The position numbers and the translations under genes are program-made. This document shows, piece after piece, positions 40,720 through 54,600 of a stretch of 64,000 nucleotides of DNA. The notes below the pieces were generated by a model. It saw nothing but the letters and a program-made list of their open reading frames with translations, was not told the DNA's origin and made no database searches. This stretch comes from Lepus europaeus (Eukaryota > Chordata > Mammalia > Lagomorpha > Leporidae), in the NCBI RefSeq assembly GCF_033115175.1, contig NC_084847.1:45989905-46053904 (forward strand). The letters are read 5' to 3'. Position 1 is the first letter of the stretch. Each line of letters opens with the position of its first letter.

Positions 40720-42618
40720 CTTTCTCTCTCTCTCTCTTTCTCTCTCTCTCTCCCTCCCTCCCTCCTCTTCCCTCTCTTTTTCTCTCTCTCCTCCTCTTTC
40801 CCTCCCTCTCTTCCTTCCCTCTCTTCCCTCCCTCTCTTTCTTTCAAATAAATAATAAATCTAAAAGAAAGTGGTCCAGGCACTTTACAAGCATTATCTTA
40901 ATCCTTTCCACAAAATCCTGTGATAAGCGCTTTGATCGTTATCTCCAATTTGCAGAGGAGGAAATTAGAGCCCAGAGAGAATGGGAAACTCTTCAAGGTA
41001 ACACAGCTGGTTGGTGGCCAAGCCAGCACTGTAAAACAGGTTTGTGTGAGGCTAGAGCTGCTGTTCTTAAGGTTGACTGTTTACTTCTTTTTTTTTTTAA
41101 AGTTTTTTTTTTTTTTTTTTCAAAGAGTTACAGAGAGAAAGAGGCAGGGATAGAGAGATCTTCCATCTGCTGGTTCACTCCCCAAATGGCTGCAGTAATT
41201 TTGGTTGGGCCAGGCCGAAGCCAGGAGCCAGGAGATTCCTCTGGTCTCCCGCATGGGTGCAGGGGCCCAAGGACCCAGGCCCTGCTTTTTTTTTTTTTTT
41301 TTTTTTTTAAAGAAAGCTTTTATTTAATGAATACAAATTATAGGTAGAACTTTAGGAATATAGCAGTTCTTCCCCCAATACCCACCCTCCCATTCCCACT
41401 CCCTCTTACATCCCCACTCCCTCTTCCATTCCATTCTTAAGATTTATTTAAAAAAAAAAAGATTTTTATTTATTTACTTGACAGGTTGAGTTACAGACAG
41501 TGAGAGAGAGAGACAGAGAGAAAGTTCGTCCTTCCATTGGTTCACTCCTCAAATGACCGCAACGGTTGGAGCTACGCTGATCTGAAGCCAGGAGCCAGGA
41601 GCTTCTGGTCTCCCATACGGGTGCAGGGGCCCAAGCACTTGGACCATCCTCCACTGCCTTCCCAGGCCAAATCAGAGAGCTGGATTGGAAGAGGAGTCGC
41701 CGGGACTAGAACCTGGCACCCATATGGGATGCCGGCGCCGCAGGTGGTAGATTAACCTAGTGCGCCATGGTGCCCGCCCCAAGATTCATTTTTAATTAAC
41801 TTTATATACAAAAGACAAATTCTATACTAAGTAAAGATTTCCACAGTTTGCACCCACACAGACACACCAAGTATAAAGTACTGTTTGAAAACAAGTTTTA
41901 CAGTTAATTCTCATAGTACAACTTATTAAGTACAGAGGTCCTGCATGGTTACTGCAGTGAGAAAACAGGAAGTTAATGTCATAATTATGTTTAAGGCTTT
42001 GAGTCTTTAAAAGTCACCTAGAAATAAAAGGTGACGTGCTTTCAACCTCAAAGCTACCTTTATATTATTATATTCAGGACAGAGAGTGGAGAATGTTAAC
42101 ACCTAGGAGATTAGAAGTAGAATTAGATCATCTTGACCTAGGCATGGCCTGTGTAGCCAGCAACACCTCATAGAGAGTTCTGAAGTTAGTTCTATAAGTC
42201 AGGTTGTCACACAGAATCACTGAGTCAGAGTAAAGCTCTTGATACACCTGGTCAGACTGCTGTCCCACAACTTCAAAAAATAGCCTTAAAATCTAGTGTA
42301 GCTGGCGCCACGGCTCACTAGGCTAATCTTCCGCTTGCGGTGCCGGCATCCCGGGTTCTAGTCCCGGTCGGGGCACAGGGTACCAGTCCTGGTTGCTCAT
42401 CTTCCAGTCCAGCTCTCTGCTGTGGCCCAGGAAGGCAGTGGAGGATGGCCCAAGTGCTTGAGCCCTGCACCCGCATGGGAGACCAGGAGGAAACACCTGG
42501 CTCCTGGCTTCGGATCGGTGCAGTGCACCAGCCGTAGCAGCCACTTGGAGGGTGAACCAACAGAGGAAGGAAGACCTTTCTCTCTGTCTGCCTCTCTCAT
42601 TGTCTAACTCTGCCTGTC

Positions 42619-42699
<81 letters not shown>

Positions 42700-45600
42700 T
42701 GTACAGAAAGCCTTGAATCATGACCAAAGTTAGTCATTTTAGAACTGACCCATGACCTGTGAATGGTATATTGGGGATGCACTTATTAAAGAACTAGGTC
42801 TCTGAGGATGTGGACTTAAATTATAGCAGAAGGAATATTAGTTATACATGAAGATAAGGGTTTTTTGTTTTGTTTTGTTTTGTTTTTTTTACAGGCAGAG
42901 TGGATAGTGAGAGAGAGAGAGAAAGGTCTTCCTTTTTGCCGTTGGTTCACCCTCCAATGGCCGCTGCGGCCGGAGCATCTCACTGATCCGAAGCCAGGGG
43001 CCAGGTGCTTCTCCTGGTATCCCATGCGAGTGCAGGGCCCAAGGACTTGGGCCATCCTCCACTGCCTTCCCGGGCCATAACAGAGAGCTGGCCTGGAAGA
43101 GGGGCAACCGGGTAGAATCTGGCGCCCCAACCGGGACTAGAACCCAGTGTGCTGGCGCCGCAAAACGGAGGATTAGCCTGTTAAGCCACGGCGCCGGCCG
43201 AGATAGAGCTATCTTAACAATCGCTGGTTCACTTCCCAAATGGACGCAGTCCCAAGGCTGGGCCAGGGCAAAGCCAGGAGCTTCTTTCAGGTCTCCCCTG
43301 TGGGTACAGGGGCCCAAGAACTTGGCTATCCTCTGCTATTTCCCCAGGCTCATTAACAGGGAGCTATATTGGGAGTGGAGCAGCCAGGACTCAAACCAGT
43401 GCTCAAATGGGATGCTGGCAATGCAGATGGCAACTTAACCTTCTATGCTACAGCACTGGCCCCAAAGAAAAAGTTTTTAGTACTGGAAGTTGACAGTTCT
43501 AGAGTCACTTACTGAAGAGTGGGGTGTGTTTGGGGCTAGGTAGGCTCTGACAGTTTTGAGGCATTGACCCATTTATTCAACCAACGTTTACTGAATGCTC
43601 ACCTTGTGACCATATGGCTTCAGGCCCAGGCAGGTTGATGCACAGAAAAATGACTGCAGAGAACCTAGAGATTCCATATCCTAAGTTTTGGTATGAATTG
43701 ACAAAGAAAGGAGTCACCTGATAGCCAGCAAGGATCTGCAGAACCAACAGAAAAACTTTCTCAGAAGACATAGATATTTTGGGTCATCAAAATCTTGTTT
43801 ATTGTAAAACACCTATTGGGCAGTTCTCTGACTCGGTGGCATTTGACCTTAAAAACCTTTAACATGTCACCTTTTTGGTCTTGTTTTTATCCTAGGCAAA
43901 ACTGGGGTGGCACCGTTGTTTCTGGGATGATGGTATGAAAATGAACTGGGCAGAACCATGTGATAGCCTTAAAAAAACAAAAGGAAATTAATACTGTTGT
44001 TTTACCTGAGTGATTATGTAAGATGCACAGCTATAGGCCGGTGCTGTGGCTCACTTGGCTGGTCCTCCGCCTGCGGTGCTGGCAGCCTGGGTTCTAGTCC
44101 CAGTTGGGGTGCCGGGTATGAGTCCCGGTTGCTCCTCTTCCAGTCCAGCTCTCTGCTGTGGTCCGGGAGGGCAGCAGAGGATGGTCCAAGTGCTTGGGCC
44201 CTGCACCTGCATGGGAGATCAGGAGGAAGTACCCAGCTCCTGGCTTTGGATCTGTGCAGCGCCAGCCGTGGTAGCCATTAGGGGAGTGAACCAATGGAAG
44301 GAAGATCTTTCTCTCTTTCTCTCTCACTGTCTATAACTCTCTCTCTGTCTCTCTCTCTCTTGCTCTGTAACTCTGCCTGGCAAATAAATAAATAAATAAA
44401 AAGATACACAGGCTATAAAGGACTTCTTATTTATAGTTATTTTCATTAATGGTTATAATTGGCTTTCCTTTTGCATGCCAGAGAACAGCAGCTTTGAAGA
44501 GTGTCCAGTACAGTGGGTGCAGGAGATGGGGGTTGGAGATTGATACCATATTATAGTGTGGCAACTACAGTTGTCCCTGAGGGGAGACCAAGGCCGTGGT
44601 AATAGTGAGGTGCTGTGGACAGACAGAACTGCTGTGTTGGGAACTGAAGCTCTCAAACTTGTTCACTCATCGCTAAATGGGGGTGTACAGGAGAGGGAAA
44701 AGTCAGGGTTCACTGATTCTGGGATTTTCAATTATTTCTGCTTAGGCCGGGTGACAGGTATAAATAAAGACATAAAAATGTATGTGTCTTACGTAGTTGT
44801 TATATTTGGCATCTTCAGTGGCTATTATATTGTTTCATTGGAGCAGAGAACGGGCAGTGTCTGTACCCAGGAGATTAGAATTAGAATTTGAGTGGTGCAG
44901 TAAACATCCTTGGGGTGAGTTATGAAGCACTGGGTTTCTTTTTAGCAATGAAATTACTACTGCCTATGGAAGATAGGCCTAAACAGCTGGAGAGGGAAGT
45001 GATGATAAATGTTGTTTGTCCCACTGTTGGAGACCTTCTCCAGTAGCTGCCATGACTGAATCGGGAGTAGCAGTACTCACATTTTATAACTGTGGGTTTC
45101 TCTAGTGGTTGGGCATAGATAGTGTTCATTTTATAGGGGAAAACCTCAAGGGGGCATCTGTGGAGCTCTGGTCACGGTTATTCAGAGGCCAAGATCATGG
45201 AGTGAGTGCAGTTTTGCATTTATGTGGTCTTTGGGGTAAGCAAATAAGCTGGTCATATTTTGTGATGACTGAGGTTTTTGAGGGCTAATAATGCAGCCTC
45301 CTATCAACCTTTGCATGATTGGTGGAGGAGCCATGTGGAATTGCTTCAGAGACATTTAAATGCTCTCAAGGTCAAGGTTAGTTCACTTGGCATTGCATAA
45401 GACTTCTTTTTCAAGTACACTTCTTTTAAGTCTGAAATAGATTTTTAAAAAGCTGAAGAATTCCTCCTTTTTATTGTAAAACACTTTAGCAAAATAATAA
45501 CTAGTGCCTTTTTATTTTTTATAAAATGCCTACCATTAAGCCAATTACTTTTGTAATAGATAAAAAATGATTGATGTTTGTTTATAAATTTTTTCAGTTC

Positions 45601-48600
45601 CGTCTGGAAATGTGTAGTTAAGAACTCTATTAACAGAAGCAGAATTGCTCATTAGCTTTGCATTTTGATGGCACTTTGTGATTTGGAATGCTGACTTTCA
45701 GACCGACAGAACGTAATGCGGGTATACATTTCTCATTTGGTACATTGGACTCTCTAAAGAGCGTTTTCACTGATTTCCTATTACAGAGCAAGTCCCTGAA
45801 GTAATAGAGAAAGCAGAGAAATTAACTCTAAATTCCTTTGGTTTATTTTCTGTGTATGTATAGTTTAAAAAAATGTTTAATCTTGTTTTATTAGGATACT
45901 TTAATCAGTTTGTAGAAAAATGAAAGATTTTGGTGCAAACTTTTTTTTTTTTTTTTCTGACAGGCAGAGTTAGACAGAGAGAGACAGACAGAAAGGTCTT
46001 CCTTCCATTGGTTCATCCCTCAAATGGCCACTATGGCCGGCACGCTGCGCCAGTCCGCAGCCAGGAGCCAGGTGCTTCCTCCTGGTCTCCCATGCAGGTG
46101 CAGGGCCCAAGTACTTGGGCCATCCTCCTCTGCCTTCCCGGGTCACAGCAGAAAGCTGGACTGGAAGAGGAGCAACTGGGACAGAATCCAGCGCCCCAAC
46201 CGGGATTAGAACCCGGGGTGCCAGCGCCGCAGGCGGAGGGTTAGCCTAGTGAACCGCAGTGCCGGCCAGTGCAAACATTTTATTTAAAAGATTTATTTAT
46301 TTAAATATTTGAAAGGCAGAGCAACGGGGGGAGAGAGAGAGAGAGAGAGAGATCTTCCGTTCACTGGTTCATTTTGCAAATGGCTGCAACAGCCAGGGCT
46401 GAACCAGTAGGAAACCAGGAGCTAGGAACATCATCCTGGTCTCCTACATAGGTGGCAGGGGCCCAAGTATTTGGGCCATCATCCCCTGCCTTCCCAGGCA
46501 CATTCACAGGAACCTGGATAGAAGCAGAGTAGCTGGGACACAAACTGGCGCTCTGGTATGGAATGCTGGCCTCACAGGTGGTGCCACAGTGCTGGTCCTT
46601 GTACATGTCATGTATGGAAAACTAACAATATCCCTGGTAATGGAGTGATGTAGTGAATTGCTTGTACCTGTTGCTTGGCTTCATCGCCTGTCAACCTGTG
46701 GACATCCTTTTTCAAAAACTCTTCTCCTAGCCCCGTCTCTATTAATTTGAAGCAGATCCTCAGCAGATCAACTGTAAGACATTTTCATTTTAGATAGAAA
46801 GATATCAAGTGAGTGTACTCATTGGCTGACTAGGTTTGAATGTCAGGACACTTAAGATAGTTAGGCACTGGTGGTGTAAAATATAACACAGAGTCTGTGT
46901 TGTCTCTGAAATGGTTAATTAGCACTCTCTCTCTTTCAAAAATATGTTGTAATAACTTAAATACACACACCCCCAAGATTGTAAAAGGAAGACACAGGAG
47001 AAGGGGTAAATGAAGGTCACCTTGTCCTATGAAGCCAATGACAATGAATACGTGACAAGTGTGGTGTCATAACAGTGCATGCTGCATTTTTCAGTGGCCA
47101 AAGTCAAAAGGAAACACAAGCAGTTTGATATTATCCTCAGGATTTCTTAACTATATCATTCCTGTCACCGGAGAGAAATCTCTCCCATGTGGTGTTTGAG
47201 GCGATGGGTGGTGGGGTAGGTGCTCTGAGCTAGTGGCTCTCCTTTTTCCCCTTGTTTTGGAGGTTGACAAGTGTAATAAGGCAGGAGCTGTAATTTATTG
47301 AATACCTATTATTCTATCAGTCATTGTGCCAGGCGATTTTATTTCATTTCATCTTTAACATACTCCTGCTCCACGCATAATTGTTTTTGTCCTTTTTCAG
47401 GTGAGGAAATTGAAATCCAGAGAAAACAAGTAATTTGCCAGAGTTAGGCAGCTGTCTGCGCTCACACTGCTAAGAACATTTGACCTCTAGACAAGTGAAT
47501 GGTTGGATTAATGTGTATGGGCATTTATGGGTGTATGTGTTTGAGCATATCGTTACTCTTTTAAGAAGAGTATCAAGATCTTCACCTTGCTGGAAATGGG
47601 ATCACTTCCTGGAGATTAGGGTTCCGGGCCATTGTTTGTGATGAACCTTTTTTATTGATCAAGGTTACCTTATTCATTGCACATTGCCAATTCTGGATTT
47701 CATCCTTTGTATTTTAATACAGAGAGAAAAGGAGCAGCAGGAAGAGAAAACCAGTTTGTTCAGGAGCACAGGGAAAAATGAAGGTGGTGGAAGAAGAGCT
47801 ATGATAACTCCTGCTCTCCGAGAAGCCCTTACTAAACAAGGTGAAGAATTTGTGAGAATCTCTGTTAGACGTTCTTACTCAGTGCCTAAGAGAAAGGAAT
47901 AAACTGGGATTGCCAGTGGGGACAGAAATGAAGTCACTCCCTTGTGAGCTCAACAGCTGTGTCACAGTGGCAGGTGCAGTCATGAAAAGCTTCATCCTCT
48001 CATTTCCATGGGTCACTTATGCATTTCATCCTTGCGTGGTTTATTGCGATATTACCATCATTGTGGCTCAAAATGAAAGAAAATGCTATCTATCACTGAC
48101 TCACAAATCACTGTTTATTAAAGAAAAACTACTAAATGCAGGAGAAAGTTTATATAAGGGGACTCTAAAAAGTTCAAGGAAAATTGAATTAAAAGATAAG
48201 TTCAGGGGCTGGTGTTGTGGTGCAGCAGGTTGAGCTGTTGCCTTCAACCCAGCATCCCATAGAAGTGCTGGTTTGAGTCCTGGCTGATCTGGCTCCCTGC
48301 TAATGCACCTGGGAAAGCAATGGAAGATGGCCCAAGTGCTTGGGACCCTGCATTGACATGGGAGACCCATATGGAGATCCAGGCTCCTGGCTTTGGCCTG
48401 GCCCGGCCCTGGCCATTGCAGCCGTTTGGGGTATGAACCAGCAGATGGAAGATTTCTCTCTGTTTCTTCCTCTTTGTCTGTAACTCTGCCTTTCAAATAA
48501 ATAAAATTAATCTTTTATTAAACTTCTTTATAAGGGATCTTCAAAAAGTTCATGAAAGATGAGTTTTATGATAAACTGTGCATGGTTTCAAAACATTTTT

Positions 48601-51600
48601 GCACCAAGGTGAACTTATCTTATAATTTCATTTTCCATAAGTGATGTGAAATATCCCCATATGATACAAGGCTGGATTAATTATGCATAAATGTCACGTC
48701 TGGAATTGGGTGGTTATACTTAGTTAAGGAGGCTATAGTTGAATGGGCAAATTGTGTCCTGTAGAAGAAAAAATAGTGAACAAGAGTCAAGAGACTAACT
48801 TCCTTCCCTCTTACCCTCCTAACTCCATCTTCTTCTCTCCTTCCTCTCTGTATTTATAAAGAACATTTTATGTCACAGTTCTTGTAATACAGAGAAACAC
48901 AGGCTAAAGTGTCTCCTTTGAGGAATCATGAATTGGATAGAAGATACAGATATATGTGAGGATATGTCAGAAATTCATAGGAAAATGAAATTAAAAGATA
49001 AGCTTATTTTTATGCAAAAAGCTTTTGAGGCCGGCACTGCGGCTCACTTGGCTAATCCTCTGCCTGCAGTGCCGGCACCCTGGGTTCTAGTCCCGGTTGG
49101 GGCTCTGGATTCTGTCCTGGTTGCTCCTCTTCCAGTCCAGCTCTCTGCTGTGGCCCGGAAATGCAGCGGAGGATGGCCCAAGTGCTTGGGCCCTGTACCC
49201 ACATGGGAGACCAGGAGGAGGCGCTTGTCTCCTGGCTTTGGATCAGCGCAGCACGCCGGCTGTAGCAGCCATTTGGGGGGTGAACCAACAGAAGGAAGAC
49301 CTTTCTCTCTGTCTCTCTCTCTCTCACTAACTCTGCCTGTCAAAAAAAAAAAAAAAGCTTTTGAAATCCATGCATAGTTTTTTCATAATACACAATTTTT
49401 CATGAACTTTTTTGTTGTTTTAATTTTATTTGAGAAAGAGAAGGTACTCCCATCTGCTGGTTCACTTCTACAGGTGTCTGCAATGGATAGGACTGGTCTG
49501 GGGCCAGAGCTGGATGCTGGGATCACAGTCCGGGCCCTACATGAGGGTGGCAGGGAACTTTACTTAAGCCACCACCCCTGCCTCTCAGGATTTGCGTTGG
49601 TGGGAAGTTGGAGTCAGGAGCTGGTGCCAGGAATCAAACCCAGGAACCAAGATATGAGACACAGGCATTTTTTTTTTTTTTTTGGACAGGCAGAGTGGAC
49701 AGTGAGAGAGAGACAGAGAGAAAGGTCTTCCTTTTGCCGTTGGTTCACCCTCCAATGGCCGCCACGGTAGGCGCGCTGCGGCCAGCGCACCGCGCTGATC
49801 CGATGGCAGGAGCCAGGTGCTTATCCTGGTCTCCCATGGGGTGCAGGGCCCAAGGACTTGGGCCATCCTCCACTGCACTCCCTGGCCACAGCAGAGAGCT
49901 GGCCTGGAAGAGGGGCAACCAGGACAGGATCGGTGCCCCGACCGGGACTAGAACCCGGTGTGCCGGCGCCGCAAGGCGGAGAATTAGCCTAGTGAGCCGC
50001 GGCACCGGCTGAGACACAGGCATTTTTAACTGATAGGCTAAATGCCTACTCCTCTGTGAGCTTTTTGAAGACTTCTGCTGTATATAATGTGCTTTTTCAT
50101 TGGGATAGACTATTATGATTTATTTAAATCTGTTTTAAAAGATTTTTTATTTGAAAGGCAGAGCAACAGAGAGAGAGATGAATGGATGGATGGATGGACG
50201 GACAGATGGACAGATAAATAAATTGATCAACTGATAAATCTTCCATCCACTGGTTCACTCCCTAAATGACTGTAGTAGCAAGGACTGAGCCAGGATGAAA
50301 CCAAGAGCCAGGAGCTCTATCCAGGTGTACCTTGTGGGTGATGGGGGGGCCAAGTACCAGGTGCCTTTCCAGACACATTAGCAAGAAGCTGGATCAGAAG
50401 CTGAGTAGCCAGGACTGAACCGGAGCTCTGATATGGGATGTTGCCATCACAGACAGCAGTTTAACACACTGCACCATAGTCTTACTATTTGTTTTGTACT
50501 TTTCTCATCTTTTATTTTTTTGTCTGTTTTTCTATTTGTTTTCTCTCGTTCATTTATTTTGATTTTATTTGAAAAACAGAATGAGAGAGAGGGACAGAGA
50601 ACAAGAGACAGCGAGAGTGCCAGGGCTGCAGCAGGTTGAAGCCAGGAGCGTGGAACTCCAGCCAGGTTTTCCACATGGGCAGGGGCCCAAGTAGTTGGGC
50701 CGTCTTCTGCTGCTTTTTCAGTCACATTAGCAAGTTTCTGGATTGGAAGCAGAGCAACAGTGACTTGAACCAGTGCTCCTATATGGGATGTCAGCATTGC
50801 ACATGGCCGTGGCTTAACCTGCTGCTCCACAACACAAGCCCCCTCTGCTTTCTAAAAAAAATGATTCTCTTGTATATTGTTGTTGGCTTATTAGCTGTAA
50901 TACTTTGGTTATTTATTGGCTGCCTGAAAATTGATCCTGTATGTCTTTACATGTGACAGTCTGTCTTTGAGTCTTATTAGACTACTTCATGTATAATAGA
51001 AGAATCTTGCAATAGTATACTTCAGTTTCTCCCCACTCCCCCCTCTGTTTTTAGAAGAATTATTTGAAAGAGACAGAAGTCTTCCATCTGCTGGTTCATT
51101 TCCCAAATGCCTGCCATAGCCCTGCTGGGCTAGATTGAAGCCAGGAGCTGGGAACTCAATCCAGGTTTCCCACATAGGTGGGGATCCAACTGCTTGAACC
51201 ATAATCGGCTGCCTCTCAGGGTGCACATTAGCAGTGAGTTGGAATGAGAGTGGAGCCAGGACTTGAACTGACACTCCACTATGGGAAGTAGACATCCCAA
51301 CTGGTACCTTCTTGATCCCTGTGCCAAATGCCTTTCCCCATTTACCTTTCTTTTGTTATTATGTATTTTACTTTTACAGGTTATAAACTCTACAATACAT
51401 TGTTATTATTTTTGCTTACACAGTTGATTTCTTCTATTAAAGATTTATGTCATTATAAAGAATTTTCTTCTTTACTCCTGTAGTTACCTCTTTCTTGATC
51501 ATTAGTCCTTTGTTTTTGTGCTTGTTCTGTCTGGTATCCTTTAACCTCTGTGGAAGAACTGCCTTTTTTTTTTTTTAGTTTTATTTATTTGACAGGTAGA

Positions 51601-54600
51601 GTTATAGACAGTGAGAGAGAGAGCAGAGAGAAAGTTCGTCCTTCTGTTGGTTCACTCCCCAAATGGCCGCAACAGCTGGAGCTATGCCGACCCGAAGCCA
51701 GGAGCCAGGCGCCACCTCCTGGTCTCCCATGCCGGTGCAGGGGCCCAAGCACGTGGGCCATCCTCCACTGCCCTCCTGGGCCACAGCAGAGAGCTGGACT
51801 GGAAGAGGAGCAACCGGGACTAGAACCCGGTACCCACATGGAATGCTGGTGCCACAGGCGGAGGATTAACCAAGTGAGCCGTGGTGCCATCCCAGAAGAA
51901 CTGCTTTTTAACATTTGTTAAATGTTAAATGGGTTGGTGATAAATTCTTTCAGATTTTGTATATCTAAAAAAAAAAGCTTTATCCTGTCGCCATTCTTTT
52001 GGTAAATTTTGGTTATTTGAGAGGCAGAATGACAGTAGAGAAAGAGAAAGCTGCCATCTGCTGATTCGCTCTCCATATGTTTGGAACAGCAAGGGCTGGG
52101 CTAAGGCCAAAGGCGGGAGCTAGGAACTCAGTCCACGTCTCACACACGGATGGCAGGAACTCAACTACTTGAGGCATGACCTCGAGCCCACACTGCCCTC
52201 TCCCAGGTGCTACATTAGCTGGAAGCTTTGTAGGAGCCAGAGGCAGGTGTCTAACCCAGGCGCTTTTATAGGGTACTCAGGTGTCTTAACCAATCAGCCG
52301 AGTGCCTTCCCCTTGCCTTCATTTTTGGAGGGTACGTTTTGCTGGATATAGAATTGTAGATGGACAGCATTTTTTCTGTCAGCATTCCAAAGGTGGTGTT
52401 CTGTTGGCCTCTTGCTCACTTGCTTCTGATAAGAGCTCAGCAGTCAGCCATCATTTCATTTGTGCCTTTGAATGTAATACTCCCTTCCCCAACTACTTTA
52501 AAGATTTTCTCTTAATTGCTGATTTTGGACAGTTTAATGTTACATATTAAATTGCTCCTACCTGAAGTCCTTGCGACCAGAAATATTTTAGATTTTGGAG
52601 TTTTTCACCTATGGGAATACGGACATGAACTGTACTGGTTAAGCATCCTGATAGGTGCCAGCAAGCTACTCAAAACATTTCAGAATTTGTAGCATTTTGG
52701 ATTTCAGATGTTTGCATCAGGGAGGCTCAGCTTGTTAGTGTCTTAATGTACTATTCTTCATGTTACTTGGGTTTCATTTTGCTTCTCAATTCTTTGGTTT
52801 TGTCATTTTCATGAAATTTAGACAAATTTTTTCCATTATTTCTTCAAATATTTTTCTGTCCCCTTCCCCTCTTCTTTGGGTATTGTAATTAAAATAGGGT
52901 GCTTGAATTTGACCCACAGTTCACTGACGCTCTTTTCATTTAAGAAATTTTTATTTTTCATTAACTTGAAAAAGAGAGAAGCAGTGAGGATAAAGAGAAA
53001 GACATTTCATCCATTGGTTTATTCCCCAATTGCCCACAATAACCAGACTGGGCCAGGGACAGGCTGAAGCCAGGAGCCTGAACCTCAATCCAGGTCTCCT
53101 GCCTGAGAGGCAGGGACCTACCTGCTTGAGCCTTCACCTGCTGCCTCCCAGGGTGCACATTAATGAGAAGTTAGAAGCAGAGCTTGAGACTCCATTATGA
53201 GAAGTGAGTATTCCAAGCAGCATCTTTTTTTTTTTTTTAAACTATTTTATTTACTTATTTGAAAGGCAAAGATTCAGAAGGAGAAGGAGGGAAAGAGAGA
53301 GAGAGAGATTCTTTTTTTTTTTTTTTTAAGATTTATTTATTTATTTGAAAGAGTTAGAGAGAGAGAGGTCTTCTATCTGCTGGTTCACTCCCCAAAGGGA
53401 TGCAATGGCCGGAGCTGCACCAATCCGAAGCCAGGAGCCAGGAGCTTCTTCTGGGTCTCCCACACAGGTGCAGGGCCCCAAGGACTTGGGCCATCTTCTA
53501 CTGCTTTCCCAGGCCATAGCAGAGAGCTGGATGGGAAGTGGAGCAGCCGGGACTCGAACCGGCACCCATATGGGATGCTGGCACCTCAGGCCAGGGCATT
53601 AATCTTCTGTGCCACAGTGCTGGCCCTCAAGAGAGATTCTTTCATCTACTGGTTTACTCCCTGAATGGCCACAATGGCCAGGGTGGGCCAAGTTGAAGCC
53701 AGGAGCTTCTCCTGGGTCTCCCACGTGGGTGCAGGAGCTCAAGGACTTGGGCCATCTTCTGCTGCTTTCCCAGGCACATTATCAGGGAGCTGGATTGGAA
53801 GTGGAGCAGCCGGGACTTGAACTGGCAGTCATATGGGATTCTGGTGCCGCAGGCGGAGACTTAGCCTACTACACCATAGCACTGGCCCCTCAAGCAGCAT
53901 CTTAATGGCTGTGCCAAATGCCTACCGCAGTTTCTGATAATCTGTGGTTGGATGACAAACCTAATTTTACCTTGTTAGTTGCCTTATTATAAGTGTGTTT
54001 AATCTTTTTTCCTGGTATGAGGAATGGTTACTTCGAGCTTTGAGTCGACTTTTATGTGTTGTGAGGTGAGACAGAGCCGACTCAGTAGAGGGCTAAGTCG
54101 TCTTCACAGTGGAGATGAAACACTTGTGTGTCCTGTATGCAAAGCCTTGTGGATCTTGAGGTGCCCAGGATGAGTGATCATTTGGACACACATCCCGGTC
54201 TGCTGGTACACCCGGTGAGCTGCAGGTACATCTTTAATCCTTCCAGATGGCTCTTTCCCATTCTTGGGTAAATTTTCTCACGTGTGTACTCATCAGTACT
54301 CAGACATATACTTGATAGAAATCGTCTGCAGACTCTTGCATTCTTTGTGTAGCTGTTCTCTCTTTGTACTCCACCCTGCAAACTCCTTTGCTTTCGCTGG
54401 ACTGTCTCAGCTCCCTCCTCAGCTGAAGGAGTCCTTTGGGCTTCTCCCTGCCACATGACCTGGGAACTTCTCAGACATAAGCTGGGGTAATGGGGGAGCT
54501 CCTCATTGACAGCTCCTCACTGTCCTTCATTGCCTGATGCTGACTGTCCTAAAAGCTGCTGTTTCCTGTATGTTGTCCACTTTTTGTTGATTCCAGAAGG

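Larger units (their letters stand above)
52943..53930 (-). mobile_element. CSINE, outermost of a three-deep nest
   Basis: Left part 52943-53226 (TTCATTAACTTGAAAAAGAG to AGAAGTGAGTATTCC). Right end from 53891 (TTAATGGCTGTGCCAAATGC). Its CAAGCAGCATCTT was duplicated (53214-53226, 53891-53903) by the middle copy. Confidence 0.85.

Noticed and set aside
40526..41347. 273-residue frame rich in Ser-Leu
   Set aside because: It is a translation of the 214-nt polypyrimidine tract and adjoining CSINE; low complexity only.
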